From positions 5,506,877 to 5,570,876 of the forward strand of contig NC_085092.1 of NCBI RefSeq assembly GCF_963422355.1: 64,000 bases of DNA, written 5' to 3'. Within the stretch, counting starts at the first letter, position 1, and each line of letters starts with the position of its first letter. Of this stretch, positions 1-13,700 are shown piece after piece. The notes under the pieces are model-generated. The model saw only the letters and a program-made list of their open reading frames with translations, made no database searches and was not told the origin of the DNA. Source of the stretch: Corticium candelabrum (taxonomy: Eukaryota > Porifera > Homoscleromorpha > Homosclerophorida > Plakinidae). The position numbers were made by a program, and so were the translations under genes.

Positions 1-340
1 CAGTCTCTCAGTCTGTCTTTCAGTCTGTCTCTCAGTCTGTCTCTCAGTCTGTCTCACAGTCTGTCTCAGTCTGTCTATCAGTTATGATATTAGTCTGTCT
101 GTCTGTCTGTCTATTAGTCTGTCCATTAGTCTGTCGATCAGTCTGTCTATTAGTCTGTCTTTTAGTCAGTCTCTCAGTCTGTCTCTCAGTCTGTCTCTCA
201 GTCTGTCTCTCAGTCTGTCTCACAGTCTGTCTCAGTCTGTCTATCAGTTATGATATTAGTCTGTCTGTCTGTCTGTCTATTAGTCTGTCCATTAGTCTGT
301 CGATCAGTCTGTCTGCCAGTCTGTCAGTCAGTCTGCCTGC
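1..340. repeat. CAGTCTGTCT-type minisatellite with a higher-order unit
   Basis: The stretch is built almost entirely of TCTG/CAGTCTGTCT variants. A larger unit of about 166 bp, marked by the phrase cagttatgatattagtctg near 78 and again near 244, is repeated, so this is a higher-order tandem repeat. It lies in the intron upstream of the thiolase exon at 401. Copy 2 keeps only a short trace at about 42,550-42,600. The open frames across it are low-complexity by-products. Confidence 0.85.
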
Positions 341-400
341 ATGTTCATGAAACATTTTCAACAACCTTTGAGTTGCTAATTGATGCCCATCGTAATGCAG

Positions 401-1106
401 AGACTTTGTTTATGTTGCACAAGATTCCAAAGATCAATTATTACTCGGGTAATCTGCACATTACGTATCTTCATACTTTCAATTCGACTGCGTAATGTCC
501 AACAGCCCGGCATATGCCACTCCCAAGCTGCTCGACAAGAAAAAGCTAACGCTGAATGACATCGACGTGTTTGAATATCACGAAGCATTTGCAGTGAGCA
601 CTCACACCAATCTCTCACACGTGTAACACACTCACACTTTCACAACATATTTGTTTAGGGCCAGCTCTTAGCTACATGAAGGCCATGGACTCCGACTGCT
701 TTTGTCAGACTCACATGTCTAGAAAGAAGGTTGATATCAACTAATTTATTTTATATGAAATTACTATAATTAATATTTATTTACAATTAATTAATATATT
801 TTGTAATTATTTTATATTATTAATTTGTTGTCTTTTATTGGGGCTTAGATTGGGTTGTTGCCTGTTGAAAAGATGAATCTCTGGGGCGGGTCTCTGTCTA
901 TTGGACATCCGTTCGGAGCCACTGGCGTTCGTCTGGTGACAACAGCAGCTCATTGACTATGAAAAGAAGACAGCAAGTTAGCACTCGTCGCTGCTTGTGC
1001 TGCAGGAGGACACGTAAGCATCGAAGAGATTTCACAGAGAGTCACGACTTCATTTTGTATGATGACTTACTTGCAGGGACACGCCATGTTGGTTGAACGT
1101 TATTGA
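401..1106 (+). pseudogene. HADHB: HADHB-like mitochondrial trifunctional enzyme beta subunit, last five exons, decayed copy 1
   Basis: HADHB is the 3-ketoacyl-CoA thiolase subunit of the mitochondrial beta-oxidation trifunctional protein. Exons read 401-448, 506-593, 659-729, 849-1013 and 1077-1106, with GT/AG borders matching copy 2 (42,676-43,386). Recognisable pieces are QDSKDQLLLG (copy 2 has [10 protein letters not shown]), [21 protein letters not shown] and [13 protein letters not shown], the C-terminal half of the thiolase fold. The exon at 659 is 71 nt against 72 in copy 2, so it is frameshifted. The exon at 849 carries in-frame TGA at 954 and a second TGA six bases downstream, each where copy 2 has CGA, a CpG-to-TpG pattern. 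A TGG-to-TGC change also alters the conserved MDSDW motif. Upstream exons would lie left of base 1. Confidence 0.85.
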
Positions 1107-1490
1107 TGATGAACTTTAGAGTCTAACATTTTGTGCACTTTATGTTTGATATTGTTTTTAAGTATGTTTGGTTTGTGCTATAATACGGATGTTTGTCTCA
1201 CTGGTGGCCTCTGTCGATTGTAAATTCTGGTTGTAAACATATTCGAATCAGTGATTTACACAGACACATGCAGTCATATCATATACACACCATTCAAACA
1301 ATCAATTGTATTTCATAATAAAATGCAACAGAAACATTCACAACATTTTCTTTTGATAAATATAAATATCCAATATACCATAGTGATATCAACAATACTA
1401 CTGCAGTAGTGTTCACTTCCATCATTGCCTCCTGCTGCTACTCGCCTACCTTTCTCTCTCTAAATACTGACAGCAAAAAGTTTGTCAAAG

Positions 1491-1795
1491 TCAAGCCACT
1501 AGTTCACGTTCACGTAAAATTTCACCTTTCTTCAACTCATCTTCAACTTGTTTGCCAATTGGTGTGGACATGCAATAACATGCCCTCAACAAGTCCTCTG
1601 CTGTTTTCTCTTTTCCATCTTTCACCCTTTTTGCCTCAATGACAGCTAACAACTTGCCAGCGGAAGGAGGTATTACATGAGTTTTATCTATGATCTCATT
1701 GCCATTTAGTCCCAATTTGAGTCCAATCTCGTACCAATAGTTACAGCCATATTTAACAACAGCATCTCTCACTGTATCAAAATCAAGTGAGTATC
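1491..1795 (-). CDS. Death-domain terminal exon (copy 1)
   Basis: The last exon encodes about 100 residues ending at a TGA (1493-1491). The helical pattern LDFDTVRDAVVKYG, WYEIGLKLGL, LLAVIEAKRVKDG and TAEDLLRAC fits a Death domain, including the tryptophan usual in helix 2. The acceptor is TGTAG just before GATACTCAC. It joins the preceding lysine-rich exon (2029-1946) in phase 1. Copy 2 matches at 44,073-43,778, but its acceptor reads TATAC. Confidence 0.75.
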
Positions 1796-4700
1796 CTACA
1801 CATAAACACATTACATTAATTGTATAACCACACATCCAATCAACATCATATAAGTAAGAAATATTTGTATACACAATTACTTCTTAACTAAACAATGACA
1901 CAAACGAGATCTCACACAACAAATACCACAAATGGTCACACTCACCTGATACTTCCTTTACCATCAATTTTTTCTTCTTCTTTAGTGGTTCTTTTATGTC
2001 CTGCTGTTCATCATCTCCTTTTCCAACATCTAGAATAAAAATTGAAAACCACAGATTACCAGCATTACCTCTAGCAAATGTTCTCTAACTTTGTACATTA
2101 TGCTCACTATAATTGTTTTCCAATGTGCTTGACATGAAACAATAATAAAAAACAATAGCAACCATAGCAGTGTCAATTTCAAAAGGCCAAAAACAAGCAG
2201 AACATTTAACTGCTGAAAAGAGATATCCCATAAAGAACAAGATAAATTGCTACTCATAACTTATATACATCGCTACTCGCAATTTAACAGCATCTCTCAG
2301 TGTCTCAAAATCAGGCAAGTGGCCTTGACAAACAGATCACATTGTATAACTACACATCAAATCAGCAGATGATAAGGAAGAGATAGTTATATACACAACT
2401 GTTATTAGCTAAATCATAGCAAAATCCTATGGCGCGGGTAATAAATAAGTTTCATTATTTATTTGGCCAAGTGTTATGCCGTTGTCTAGCAGGTCGATAG
2501 GTCAAACGTCACATAACCAACCGGGCTACTTTACCCTAATGTTTCATGTGTTATGTAACAATGACACAAACTAGATCTCACACAGCAAACTACTCACTTG
2601 TCTGTGGCTCGTCTTGTTGTCTTGCATCACGTTCAATTGCAACATCTGTAACATCACATCAGCAATATAATAACAATCAATGATCACAAAATAACCACAC
2701 TTACCAGAGACTTTCCCTACATCATTAAACCAGAGATCCAAGGTAGGAAACTGCCTTCGTGGCACACGCTCATTCTTCCGGTTTATCAAACTTCTTTGTT
2801 GTGGATATTCATCAATGCACACCAGACAATCGTCATCTATTAAATCAGCTACTTCGGCTTCAGTTGGTGGAGGCTTAACACAAACAGTAAATTTGATGCC
2901 ATCCAATCCTCTTTTCTTGACCTCATTTAGCTGACAAATAAGAAACTGACGAGTAATGCTACATTGTTGCTTCAGCTTATTCATAGAAATTTTATCATCT
3001 GGAAAGTAGACAGTAGCAATAATGTAACGCAGTCTATGATAAACCAGTTCCAGATCGAGCTCAAGATCATCATTCGCGTGGAAGATAGCACAACCTCTTT
3101 TCAGCATGGGACGATGGGCATATTCACTGGCACAACGAGACACCAGGCGAAAGTAGATCGGCTCGGGAGTCGCATCAAATCCTTCGGGACGAAAGATGAG
3201 AGATGGAGGACAGAAAGTGGAGATGGTCATCTGTTGCCATGCCAATTTGTTATCATATCTCTGTTCCAGCAAGCAAGGAACAAAGAATGCCTGTCCAACC
3301 TTCAGAACAGATTTCAGCATCTCTGGTGATGTGATCATAGGACAGATGATGTCGAATAAATGCAAAACTTGCAGAATGGACTCAAACTGACTTTCATTGA
3401 CACCTTTCTGCACCAGCAGATAGTGAGCCAATGGCCATGACATCATTCCTTCTTCCTTTAATTTCTTCAGATCTTTCCAGAGATCTGGTGGCAGGTTACT
3501 TTTCTCGAGGATGGTAACAAAGATAGTGAGGACATTGACCAGCCATTGTAGATCAGTGAAAACTTTTCTTTCTAACTCACTTACATTTGAATAGAATGCA
3601 ATCGTGCTCAAACTCGACAAATATTTCAGTGCCGATCGACATTCTCCAACTGTTACAATATCACAGAATTTTCGAGCCAACTCGCACACTTCATCGATGT
3701 CGAGTATTTTGCCTTCGTTGCCTGCTAGTTGAGACACCCTGCTCAACAATTTATCCAGAACTGCCCACGGCAAAGGAATAGCCTGTCGTTGACTCCACAG
3801 TGACCGTACCATTGCTACAAATATCTCCTTCACCTTCATCACCACCGGATCAGGATTCTTGGTGCCAGATCGTGTGTTGTCAACACGAAAAGTCAGTTTA
3901 TTCGGATTTTTCTCTGCCAACACCATGTGATCACCAAACTCGTTCCTCTGTACCACATCTTGCAGTATTTCTTCTTGTTCTTCTAAAAATTTTGGATCCA
4001 TGTTCTTTGTTTCGTCTTCTCGAGTGGACACTGCAAATGTGACTGGTGCTCGCTTGACGTAGTCCTGACCAAGAAAAGGACCATCACTCACTGATGGATG
4101 AGCCATCTTGATGCAATTCATGTGGTAAGCCAACAGCTCACGTCTCGTCTTAGGACCAAACCGTTCCATCACCAACTGTTTGCTTCCTTGTTCGGGTCGG
4201 AACAAACATTGAGGTATGGGATCTGCAAGACTCTTTGTTCCGTCCATCACTATCATGTAAGCGGTTGCACTGTAGTCACTGCTGTCTGCCATCAGTGCTG
4301 CGTGCGTCATCAGAAACCGCTCTTGACCACCGCGATCACACAATGTGATCAACATCATCATTTTACTTTTCTCTAATTCAGCCTTGTCATGACGCAGTAG
4401 ATCTGCAAATGCTGCTTGTACCTCAGTTAGTTCTGTGGAGAACAGAAAATCGTGTAGCGACTTCTTCAATACTGTGATGCTGCCTTCTCGTCCGGTTGTC
4501 TTTCTCTCTGTTGTTAAAGCTACAGTGTTGCTACTACTCGCCGGCTGTTGTTCAGCTGGTTGACTTGTCTGCTCGATGACAGAATCTCCCTCGTCGTCTT
4601 GTGTTACTTCTTCTCTAGTGTCTGCTGCCCCTTCTTGGTGGTGCTTTTCAACATACTCATGAAAGCCTCTGACCAAAACTTGATCAAGGATCTGTTCTTT

Positions 4701-7700
4701 GTCTTCTGGTTTCAGTTCCTTCCAGTCCGTGTTCGAACCGCCTCCAATTCTCATCACTTTCACGTGCGCTCCTCTCGTGCTTTCCCTCTTATCAATAAAT
4801 GGCTCGTCCAAATAAGAATCTCCAAGAGAAGACTTGCCGGCATCTTCTTCACCAAACATATCGATGTTTCCTCGTAGTATTGGTAACTCTCCCTTTTTCA
4901 AAGCATTTTCGTAATCAGATTTCACAGATGGACCCAGACGATCAATAGCACCTATGAAAAAGTGATGACAACAGTTAATTACAATAGTAAATGCACAACA
5001 GCCATAACATACACACATGCATCAATTAGATTCCAATAGATAACTAAAAGCCAACTAGTATTACTAAAATATGCAACTATACAGCTGAATGTGATTTGAA
5101 GAAATGCACAACAAAACATTGAAATAGTATGCCAGCATTCCATAACTACCGGGAAATTCCAAAACAGCGCACAGGGCAGCAATACGGAATATGGGATTTT
5201 AGGGAAGAATATCCGTTCTCAATAAGCGCCTGGGTGGTTCGTAGGAAACTCTGGAAATTGGCAGATTGACTTGAGTACCACAAGTGGGAGGCCCATCTTG
5301 CAAAGTTTTGCATATATACTTAGTCTTTATAAACTTAAAGGAGCACTATCCAGATTTATGCGCATGCTTGCTGCCATGCCCACGCCTTGCACTTGTAGGG
5401 TTACATCATTCTGTTCGCACAATTTAGATTAGTTAACACGCTTTCCTAGCTTCACCTGAATGACGAATCAAGTTTAGTTTTTGTATAGACAGACTAGGAC
5501 AGCAACCAGGTGATTAGGTCTAAATGACGCTGACTACGTACGGTAGCACGACAGTCAAAGTGACTACATCTGATCATGTCTAGACATGTCCTAGGACACT
5601 GGTGAATAAATTGAGGCTAAAATGATTACCTAGAAACGTGATTCAGCATGAAGTCGATCACCAAGCTGTAAGTCTACATTTGCATCTGTCTTTTCATGTC
5701 AATCAGCCTTCAGAGAGTCTCTTCACTTATTAGATGCGCTTCTCATTTCTTTAATGGCACGCAATGTTGTCCAGATACTCTTCCTGCACCGTCGTGGCTT
5801 TGCCATATCTTGCACGGTTTCCTAGAACTTACTTACTTGAACATCCAGGTCATGTTACTTGGCGAAAAACACGCGGTATCAGGGCAACGAGACTCAATCA
5901 TCTATATTATAGCCTACCAAATATACAGTTCGCATATTCTTGCTTTACGGCTGCCCCTAACCTAAACTTTGCTAAAGGACATTCTGGAGTCCGAGGGCAA
6001 TCAGAACAGTGGTCCTTTAACTCCTGCTACTCCCTCATAACTGCTTAACCATATCAAGCTTTACTCACTGACCGAAACAGCATCAACTCAAATTATAACG
6101 TCACAATAGCTGAAAACTACAGTTTAGAATGAAATATTAGCGGGAATTTATATTGGCAAATTGGTGAATTTTTCAGCAACTGCCAATATAAAATCCGCCA
6201 TTAATTTGGCTACCAGGATATGTTGACGTGACCGTCCACGTGGACCAGCCATCATATCAAGTGGTACGTCACACCGATGAGTCCTTGCTTGCCATCTGTT
6301 CTGCCTATGAATGAGGCCATAAGACTATGGATGAAGCTGAACTGTCACGTTCATGCGAGTCCCGTTCATTGTACTAACACAAAGCAGTTCTTCGTCACTA
6401 TGCAGTAGTCGGAGACCAGTAAGTTAGGGAAATGTTAGCCACGAACACAGCTGTCAATCACAAACTCCTCCATGACCACTTATCGTGAGATGTACATCAG
6501 TTATCAAACAACGATGTCGACTGCCAAAATAAAATCTGCCAATATGCTTTGTCCGTCAATTTCTTAGCAAACTGCAAATAGAAATTCCTGCCAATGTTTC
6601 ATCGTATACGGTATTGTAAACAATGATCACATGCAGTATTGACTTTCCGTACAAAGAAAAGCCAATACAACATTCAGATATTAATTTAGGTATCACATAC
6701 ATAAATCAATAAAAACTAAACAAATTTCTGCTGGTCAGTTGGATCGCTCTGTTGTGAGTTGCAAATATGATAAAAATAAATACTGACAATCTACTACAAG
6801 AATAGTAGGTGAGATGAACTTGTGTGATAATGAAAATAATCACCTCTTCTAACATTAGTATGCTGTTACTTCTAGGGATAGGAAAAATCATTATACATGA
6901 CAAAAGGTGTTACATATACAGTATTGGCTATTGTTTGACATCGTCATAATGCACACGATTGTGTCACTTACTGGGAAGTTGAACATCAATGTTTGCACTT
7001 TCTACAACATCTGGTGATGGATTTACAGCTGCAACAGCACTCTAAAATCACACATAAACAAGTTATAGTTAAGACACAAAATTTACACTACACAACAATC
7101 AGATCACACTTCCTCGATGAATTCCTTCAAATGGGAAAGGATAGCAGAACGAGTTTCTTTGCGACTGCCCCACTCTGACTGCAGACTTTCTTCTCCTACT
7201 TGAATTGCAGTTTTGCCAGTCTGTCCAATAAAAGCACAGTGTTTGTTATTGGTGCAATAAACAGCAACACCTCATACCTTACTAGTATGTATATATACAT
7301 ACATGCTCATTAAACAACATAAACTATTTACAAATTTAATGCTAAAACACAGTTACTGTAATCCAGCGTTCGTTATCTGTTGTTCACACAGTAACAAACA
7401 AACTAGTTGTATTAATAATCACACATTCACTAAATCAATGCTCACCACTGTGTCACTCCTCGTTTCAAACCACCACATATCCATATCCTATGCATTCATG
7501 TCACTGACCCATAAAAATTATTTAATTACTCTAAATGTACATCAACATTATGATCAGCACTTCAAACAAGATCATTATCAGTGTATGCTTTCAATAAATA
7601 TTCTCCCATTTCCATTCACTAACACCAGAAAACAACAAAACCATCACTAGAAATTAACAATATAAAAACTCATCACAATACAAAGCATCTTCCTTAACTT

Positions 7701-10700
7701 CTCTACTTGAAAATATTTCATACAACAAAAAAATTGTCCACAAGGTCAATGCTATCTGTTTACAAGCTTTCCCAACAGCTGAGCAAACTGCCATCTCTTC
7801 TCTCAAAACACACACTTTCAACAAGTGTACAGCAACTTAATCCTCCATTCACACTCTACACATTAACACTAATTGATTTCTTTCTGTTTCCTCTTTCTCA
7901 GCACATTATGGTTGCAAAAACAGACAAATGAACAATTTGTCTGCTAAATGGTTGAAAGTAATGAAAATGATTTGTTTGCAAATTTATTATTTGATTATCT
8001 GTTGGCTTTAAAATGCACTACACTGTGCAAATGTAAAAACGTAATTCATTAAAATCATCACAACTCAACTGTTCATGTTTGTTGCTTTAGCAGTTGAGAT
8101 AAAATGTCACACGACATTCATGTATTATCATCATAGTCTTCATTTCTTGTTCTCATCACTGACCCACAAACATTTAACCAAACAATAACAGGGTTCAACA
8201 CAGAGCCGACTGAGCCAGCAAACTGTCGGTTGAAACTGTTCTTTGCGGCTCAAAGGGCACAAAAAGTGAAAATACGGCTAAAATTTGAGACATTGAGGTT
8301 TCAGTCTGATATGATCCGTCGATTCCAGTCAGATGGACAATATCTACAAATGTCAGTGTAAGACAGAATAACCTGGCTCTTATTGCTCACAGTTTAACAC
8401 TCCAGAGCTTCCATCTACTCCTCCCACAAGAGTGGGTTAAGTAAGAACGAGGTTTCTCAAGCATTTACCAATTATTAATTATCAGTTAGCTACACATGGA
8501 GATCGGTCAGCGAGATGTTTTTCTATCCTCAGCTGTTCATTGGTTAATACTGTTCTATAATCACTCAGGTGGAACCTAATCTGGAATGCACACAAAACCG
8601 TCAAGGCCAAGAGCTCTAACACGATGTGTCTAGACGTGTTCCTAGGGTCTTGTCACAAGTTATTCAGGGTATCCTGATTGAGAAGTTGGACTACACTGAA
8701 TACATTGGTAAAAGTGGACACGCCACTGGACAATTAATTGTTTTGCGAGCTGACCAAAAATTCATGGAAAGAACACTAAATACTAACTGCTCACATCTGC
8801 CATATCTCTTATTATCTTACATTACAGCTCAAAGAACAACTAAAACATATTAGCACAAAATACTTCAAACCAAATACAACAAGTGTCTACATACATTGTT
8901 CTTAGCTGACACATCAACTCCCAATGATGTCAACAGCTTCACAACTGATAAATGGTCATTTGTAAGATGATACTTTGAACAGATCAGATGTAATGCTGTT
9001 GATCCATCCTAAACAATAAACAATTTACATGAGATACAAAAAAGGTGAAAACCAAAAACTTACAATGATACTAAAACGGCATGCAGTCATACTGGACCAA
9101 CCCACAGACTATTATCAAACAGCAGCAACTACTTGCTGTCATATACAACAGACATGCAAACATATACAACAGACAACATGAATTAGAAACAATTAACATT
9201 TGAACAATAAACAAACTTCTGAATAAGTCAATTCAACAATATTGTTGTTGATACAAATAAAAAGAAATGATAAATGAGTTGGTACTCAGAAAGTCAGTTT
9301 GCTAGTTTCAATAACCCACTAGAATCAACACAACACACGAAATACTTTGTCTACTCAACAATTTTACAATAAACAGAAATCCAGTGTGTGCATGAATGGC
9401 TTGATCAGTGCAGTATATGTAAAAAGATTGTATCACCAATTGATTTCTACATTAATTAATTAAAGAGTCTTATCAGTCTGGGTTCAAAAAATGCAGTCAC
9501 CAAGTCGCCATATGGCAACCACTTCTAGGTGGTTGGCGACTCAACGAGCGGTGTGGTCAACAATTTGGCGACTAGAAATATTTGGTAGTTTTTAGTCTTT
9601 GTGGCAGCGGCTCTTGGATGCGAACCACCTGCTCAGCAGATACGTTTCGCGTTACAATATGTTGCCACTTTCTAAGTTTCCATTTAGTGGCACACTGCAA
9701 AGTAGGCCGTCTAACTTAGCACCTTCGTACATATCACGTAACAACGTATCACCTAGCAATCTATTGTGAGTTGTTGCTATTCTTACATTTAATTTAGGTC
9801 TATTAGGTGCGTTTAATTTTTCAAACAATCGCGGTTACTTCTATTCTTCATACGCTGCACCAGCAAATCCAAGTCAACAGCTCTATAATCGATGAGACAT
9901 CATTGTGCACCAGCTTCTCTCGAATGAAACACGAAATCTGCAGTCAATCGTAGTTGAAGAGGAAGGCAACTGCCTATTTAGATCCTTTTCTACGCTGTTC
10001 AAAGGAAACAAAGACTCTGACTATCTTGAATTGAGACAAATAAAAACTATTACGTAGATCTTTTGCAAACGCCGGGCATCAGAAATGGCAAAACAAACAG
10101 CTTTTTCCACAGCAAGCTGCGTGAGTGTCTTTCTATGAGAAGAACTACCAGGTACGTCCAGGAGCTCGTACGTCTCCTGGTGCTACTAAGAAAGTCTGTT
10201 CAGACAAAAGTTTCTGCATGTAAAATTCTGAAATCCAGATGTTGAATGATGCCACGCGCTATTGAAGTGCTACAATAACAAAAGTTTATCACTTGTGTTC
10301 CAGAGATTAGCACAGCTAGCCATACGACAGATGGGGTTACATGCAGTAGCCGGATGTACTGTTCTCAACAACAATAGTGGTACTGAGTCATAAGAGAAGA
10401 AACGCTCTTATCTACTCAACCAAAGAATGCTCATGTCATTATGGAATGCATTGCCAGGATGTCGATGTGATGACAAACCACATTTTGTTTGCTTGTAGCT
10501 ATACAATTAGCTGAAAGTTAGGATAAAATATGAATACTCATAGTATTACATAGAATCCCAAGCATAATACTGTAGATTGATGTGTTTACTTGCTATCTAC
10601 AATGTTCATCCAACGTTACTGCAAATTCTTAGTTACGTCTTAATTTAATGTCAAACATGATAATCTGGGAAAAGGTCTCAACAGTGATATTAATGACTTG

Positions 10701-13700
10701 TTTACTTCTGGAATCTCTGAACTAGAAACGAGTGAAAGTTTGGCAACCAACCGTTCCTCTACATGGTCAAACTGGCGACCAGATTCAAACACATTATTCG
10801 AACCCAGCAAGTTATCTATATTCATGTTCTGGAATCCTATCGCTTTGTTTGTGTCAGTTCTACATAACAGACTGCAGTTCATGTAAATTAGAGTTTATCT
10901 ACTCCAAACATCAGAGATGGGCATGGATCTATTGCAGCTGCTGTAGTACTGTGTCCGTACAAGTTTCAACTCTGTCAAGTCGGTCTGATGGTCTTTGGTC
11001 TGAACTTTGGTAACCTAAATTGGCTTGTCTGAAATCAGGATTAAACATGTCTTATAAGTGATGTCAAGATCAATGCAGTGTCTAATTGTATATTCCCGTC
11101 AGGTGGCGGGGGAATGAAAGGACAAGAAGAATATGCAATATGGGCACTAGTGCGCTAGTTCAGAAAAGGAGGTCCATTCTTCACTCAATTCCAACCACTC
11201 AAACCAAAACACCTGGTCTAACAATGACGGATAATCAGTGATGAGAATGCTAATACAAACCCAGCAAAACAACGTTATTGCAATTGCACATGTAAGAGTT
11301 AATAATTAATGAGCTAAGTGAATGTATTTATAGCTTGTGAGATGGTAGCGTGCAAGATCTTCTAATCAGTGTTGTAGATCAGGCAACTTGCTTCAGAGCT
11401 TGCTTGCAGTCGGATGTGCCCTCTTAGCAGCAAAGTGACATAAAAGTGATTCTTTGACTTCCTTCCCTCTTGAATGGACTATTTAGCAGAGCTAAATAGA
11501 CGTTAATACGACGATGACTGTAGTATGAAAGAGAGTGTACGAGAGAGTATGACGTACATAGTGACGTGTTGGTTGGCGGGTTAGTGACTGATAGTTGACG
11601 TAAACAGTGCAGTAGTTGTCTATTTCTATTATGCCACGAAAAAGGTGCACAGCGACTTCTCGCTCAGGTCGGTCGCTCCAAGAGTACTTGGCTCTGTCAG
11701 GGGAAATGCTGGAGCTGGAATTGAACAGCCTTAACCTGGTACTAACTGGCACGAAAGACGAAAAAGCAGTGAGATTATGGAACCATTGGAACGAGACGCA
11801 AACAGATGTGGATGAGGGTACACAATCAACGTCCGAAAATGAGTTGCCGGCAGCATCCGCTGGTTCCCACGAGCCAAATACCAGGGTTGGAAGAAAAAGA
11901 GGAAACGTGTGCAGAAGGAGTTAACGCAGTCGACAACGTCAACTCTGTTTCTGCAGAGCAGCAGCAGTTTCTCTCGCAACTGGTGATGAAGATGGTGCAG
12001 GCGGAAAAGTTGCAGGTAGATGTAGATGGGGCGCAGGTAGAGAACAAGCAAGTTCCGGCAGAGCAAATCTCGCGAAACCAGCAGCAGACTTCTTCAAAGT
12101 CGAAACGCAGAAGGCTGGCATGAGGAGAAGCAAGTACGCCGAAGATCTCGGAACATGAAGAGGACGTCAAACGGCCAACTCCTCGGCACACACAGACAGG
12201 TATGCATCGTGATCAGTCTCACACTCTGCATAGCGTCTATCCTGTTTCGGAAAAATGGGTGAGGAAGATTCATCGAAGTGAGTTCGTTGACTTTGACGCG
12301 TTGTTGGCCGAATGCCCAAGTTCAATTCTATACGCAGCCAGTGCAATGATCGACCAGTCCCAAGTCGCATTAGAGGTTGACCCTGCAGGTCTGAGCGTAG
12401 CACAAAAACATTAACGCCGCTTGGTGACGGACATTACTTCGTGGCTTACAGCATGGTCTCTGTTTGCAAACAAGCTGACCGTAGGTACTCCAAGTCGAGC
12501 GTCAGAGTTATTTGGTTACCAGTTACTAATTGCGCAAGCAGCTAGTCAATTTACTACGGGCGGCATGGCTACAATATGAGAGGGCGTTCCGTAAAGTAGC
12601 CTCTCGTGAGCCGGCTCGACGCTGGGACGAGGTAAATGCGTCATTATGGTCCATCTGTTTCACTAACCAGGCTAGAACAGTATGCTTCAAGTGTCGGGAT
12701 TCCGGGCACCTAGCTTCCCAGTGCCCCAAGAAAAGGCAGCAGTACTTTCGATCAATGGACGACGGCAATTCCAATCAATCGGGAGAGCTTACCAGCAAGA
12801 GAGCGTGCGTTGTCGCCCTCACAAACGCCAATGCGCGCGGCGTGTGCAGAGATTACAACAGTCGAACGTGCAACCATGGCGAAGGAGTATGCAAGTTTGC
12901 CCACACGTGTAGCCGCTGTGGCGGACAACACGCGGCCGTTGTGTGTGAGTCAAAGAGACAGTAAATGCAGCGGGGGCGCCTCAGTAATTTAGGACAGTAA
13001 TTTTAGACTTAATGTCAGAGAGTTTCGTTTTCTGTTGCGATCTCACCCCAATGCACAGTGGGTTGACTAGTTATTAGAGAACTTAGATCAAGGGTTCAGA
13101 ATAGGTTGTAAGGACGACACGCTACATTACTCAGCACGTAACCTTCAGTCGGCACTTCAGCATCCAGATGTGGTCTCGGCAGCATTGGCACCAGAGTGTG
13201 ATAAAGGTTTTCTCTCCAGGCCACACGACCATACCCCACTAGCTAATTTTGTTTCGTCTGGCTTGGGTGTGGTGCCCAAGAAGGACGGGTCTTGGCGATT
13301 TATCTGTCATCTGTCGGCACCCATGGGCAAAAGTGTGAACAATGCAATCGACAAATCCGCTGTTACCATGAAATACCCATCAGTGGACACGGCCATTGCT
13401 ATGATTGAGACGTTTCAATCATCCCCGTACATGATCAAAATTGACTTCAAGAACGCGTTTCGTCATTGTCGTGTCCATCCAGACGATTGGCATCTGTTGG
13501 GTTGCACGTGGCAGGGCAGCTATTACTACCACAGGAGATTGCCGTTTGGTTTGCGGTCGTCCTCGTGGTTGTTTAACCAAATGGCAGATGCAGTAGAGTG
13601 GATTCTGTGTGTCAAGTTCGGTATCCAACACGTCATTCATTACCTGGATGATTTTCTGATATTAGCTTCCACGAGAGAGAAGGGCCAAGAAATCTTAGAC

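Noticed and set aside
1..340. CRISPR-like regular repeats
   Set aside because: No distinct spacers; a simple minisatellite in an animal intron.
84..350. Low-complexity open frame in the minisatellite
   Set aside because: Repeat translation only.
2964..4877. Several + strand frames of 60-120 codons across the Roc-COR exon (and equivalents at 44,337-46,504)
   Set aside because: Antisense to a well-supported exon and repeated in the same places in copy 2 for that reason.
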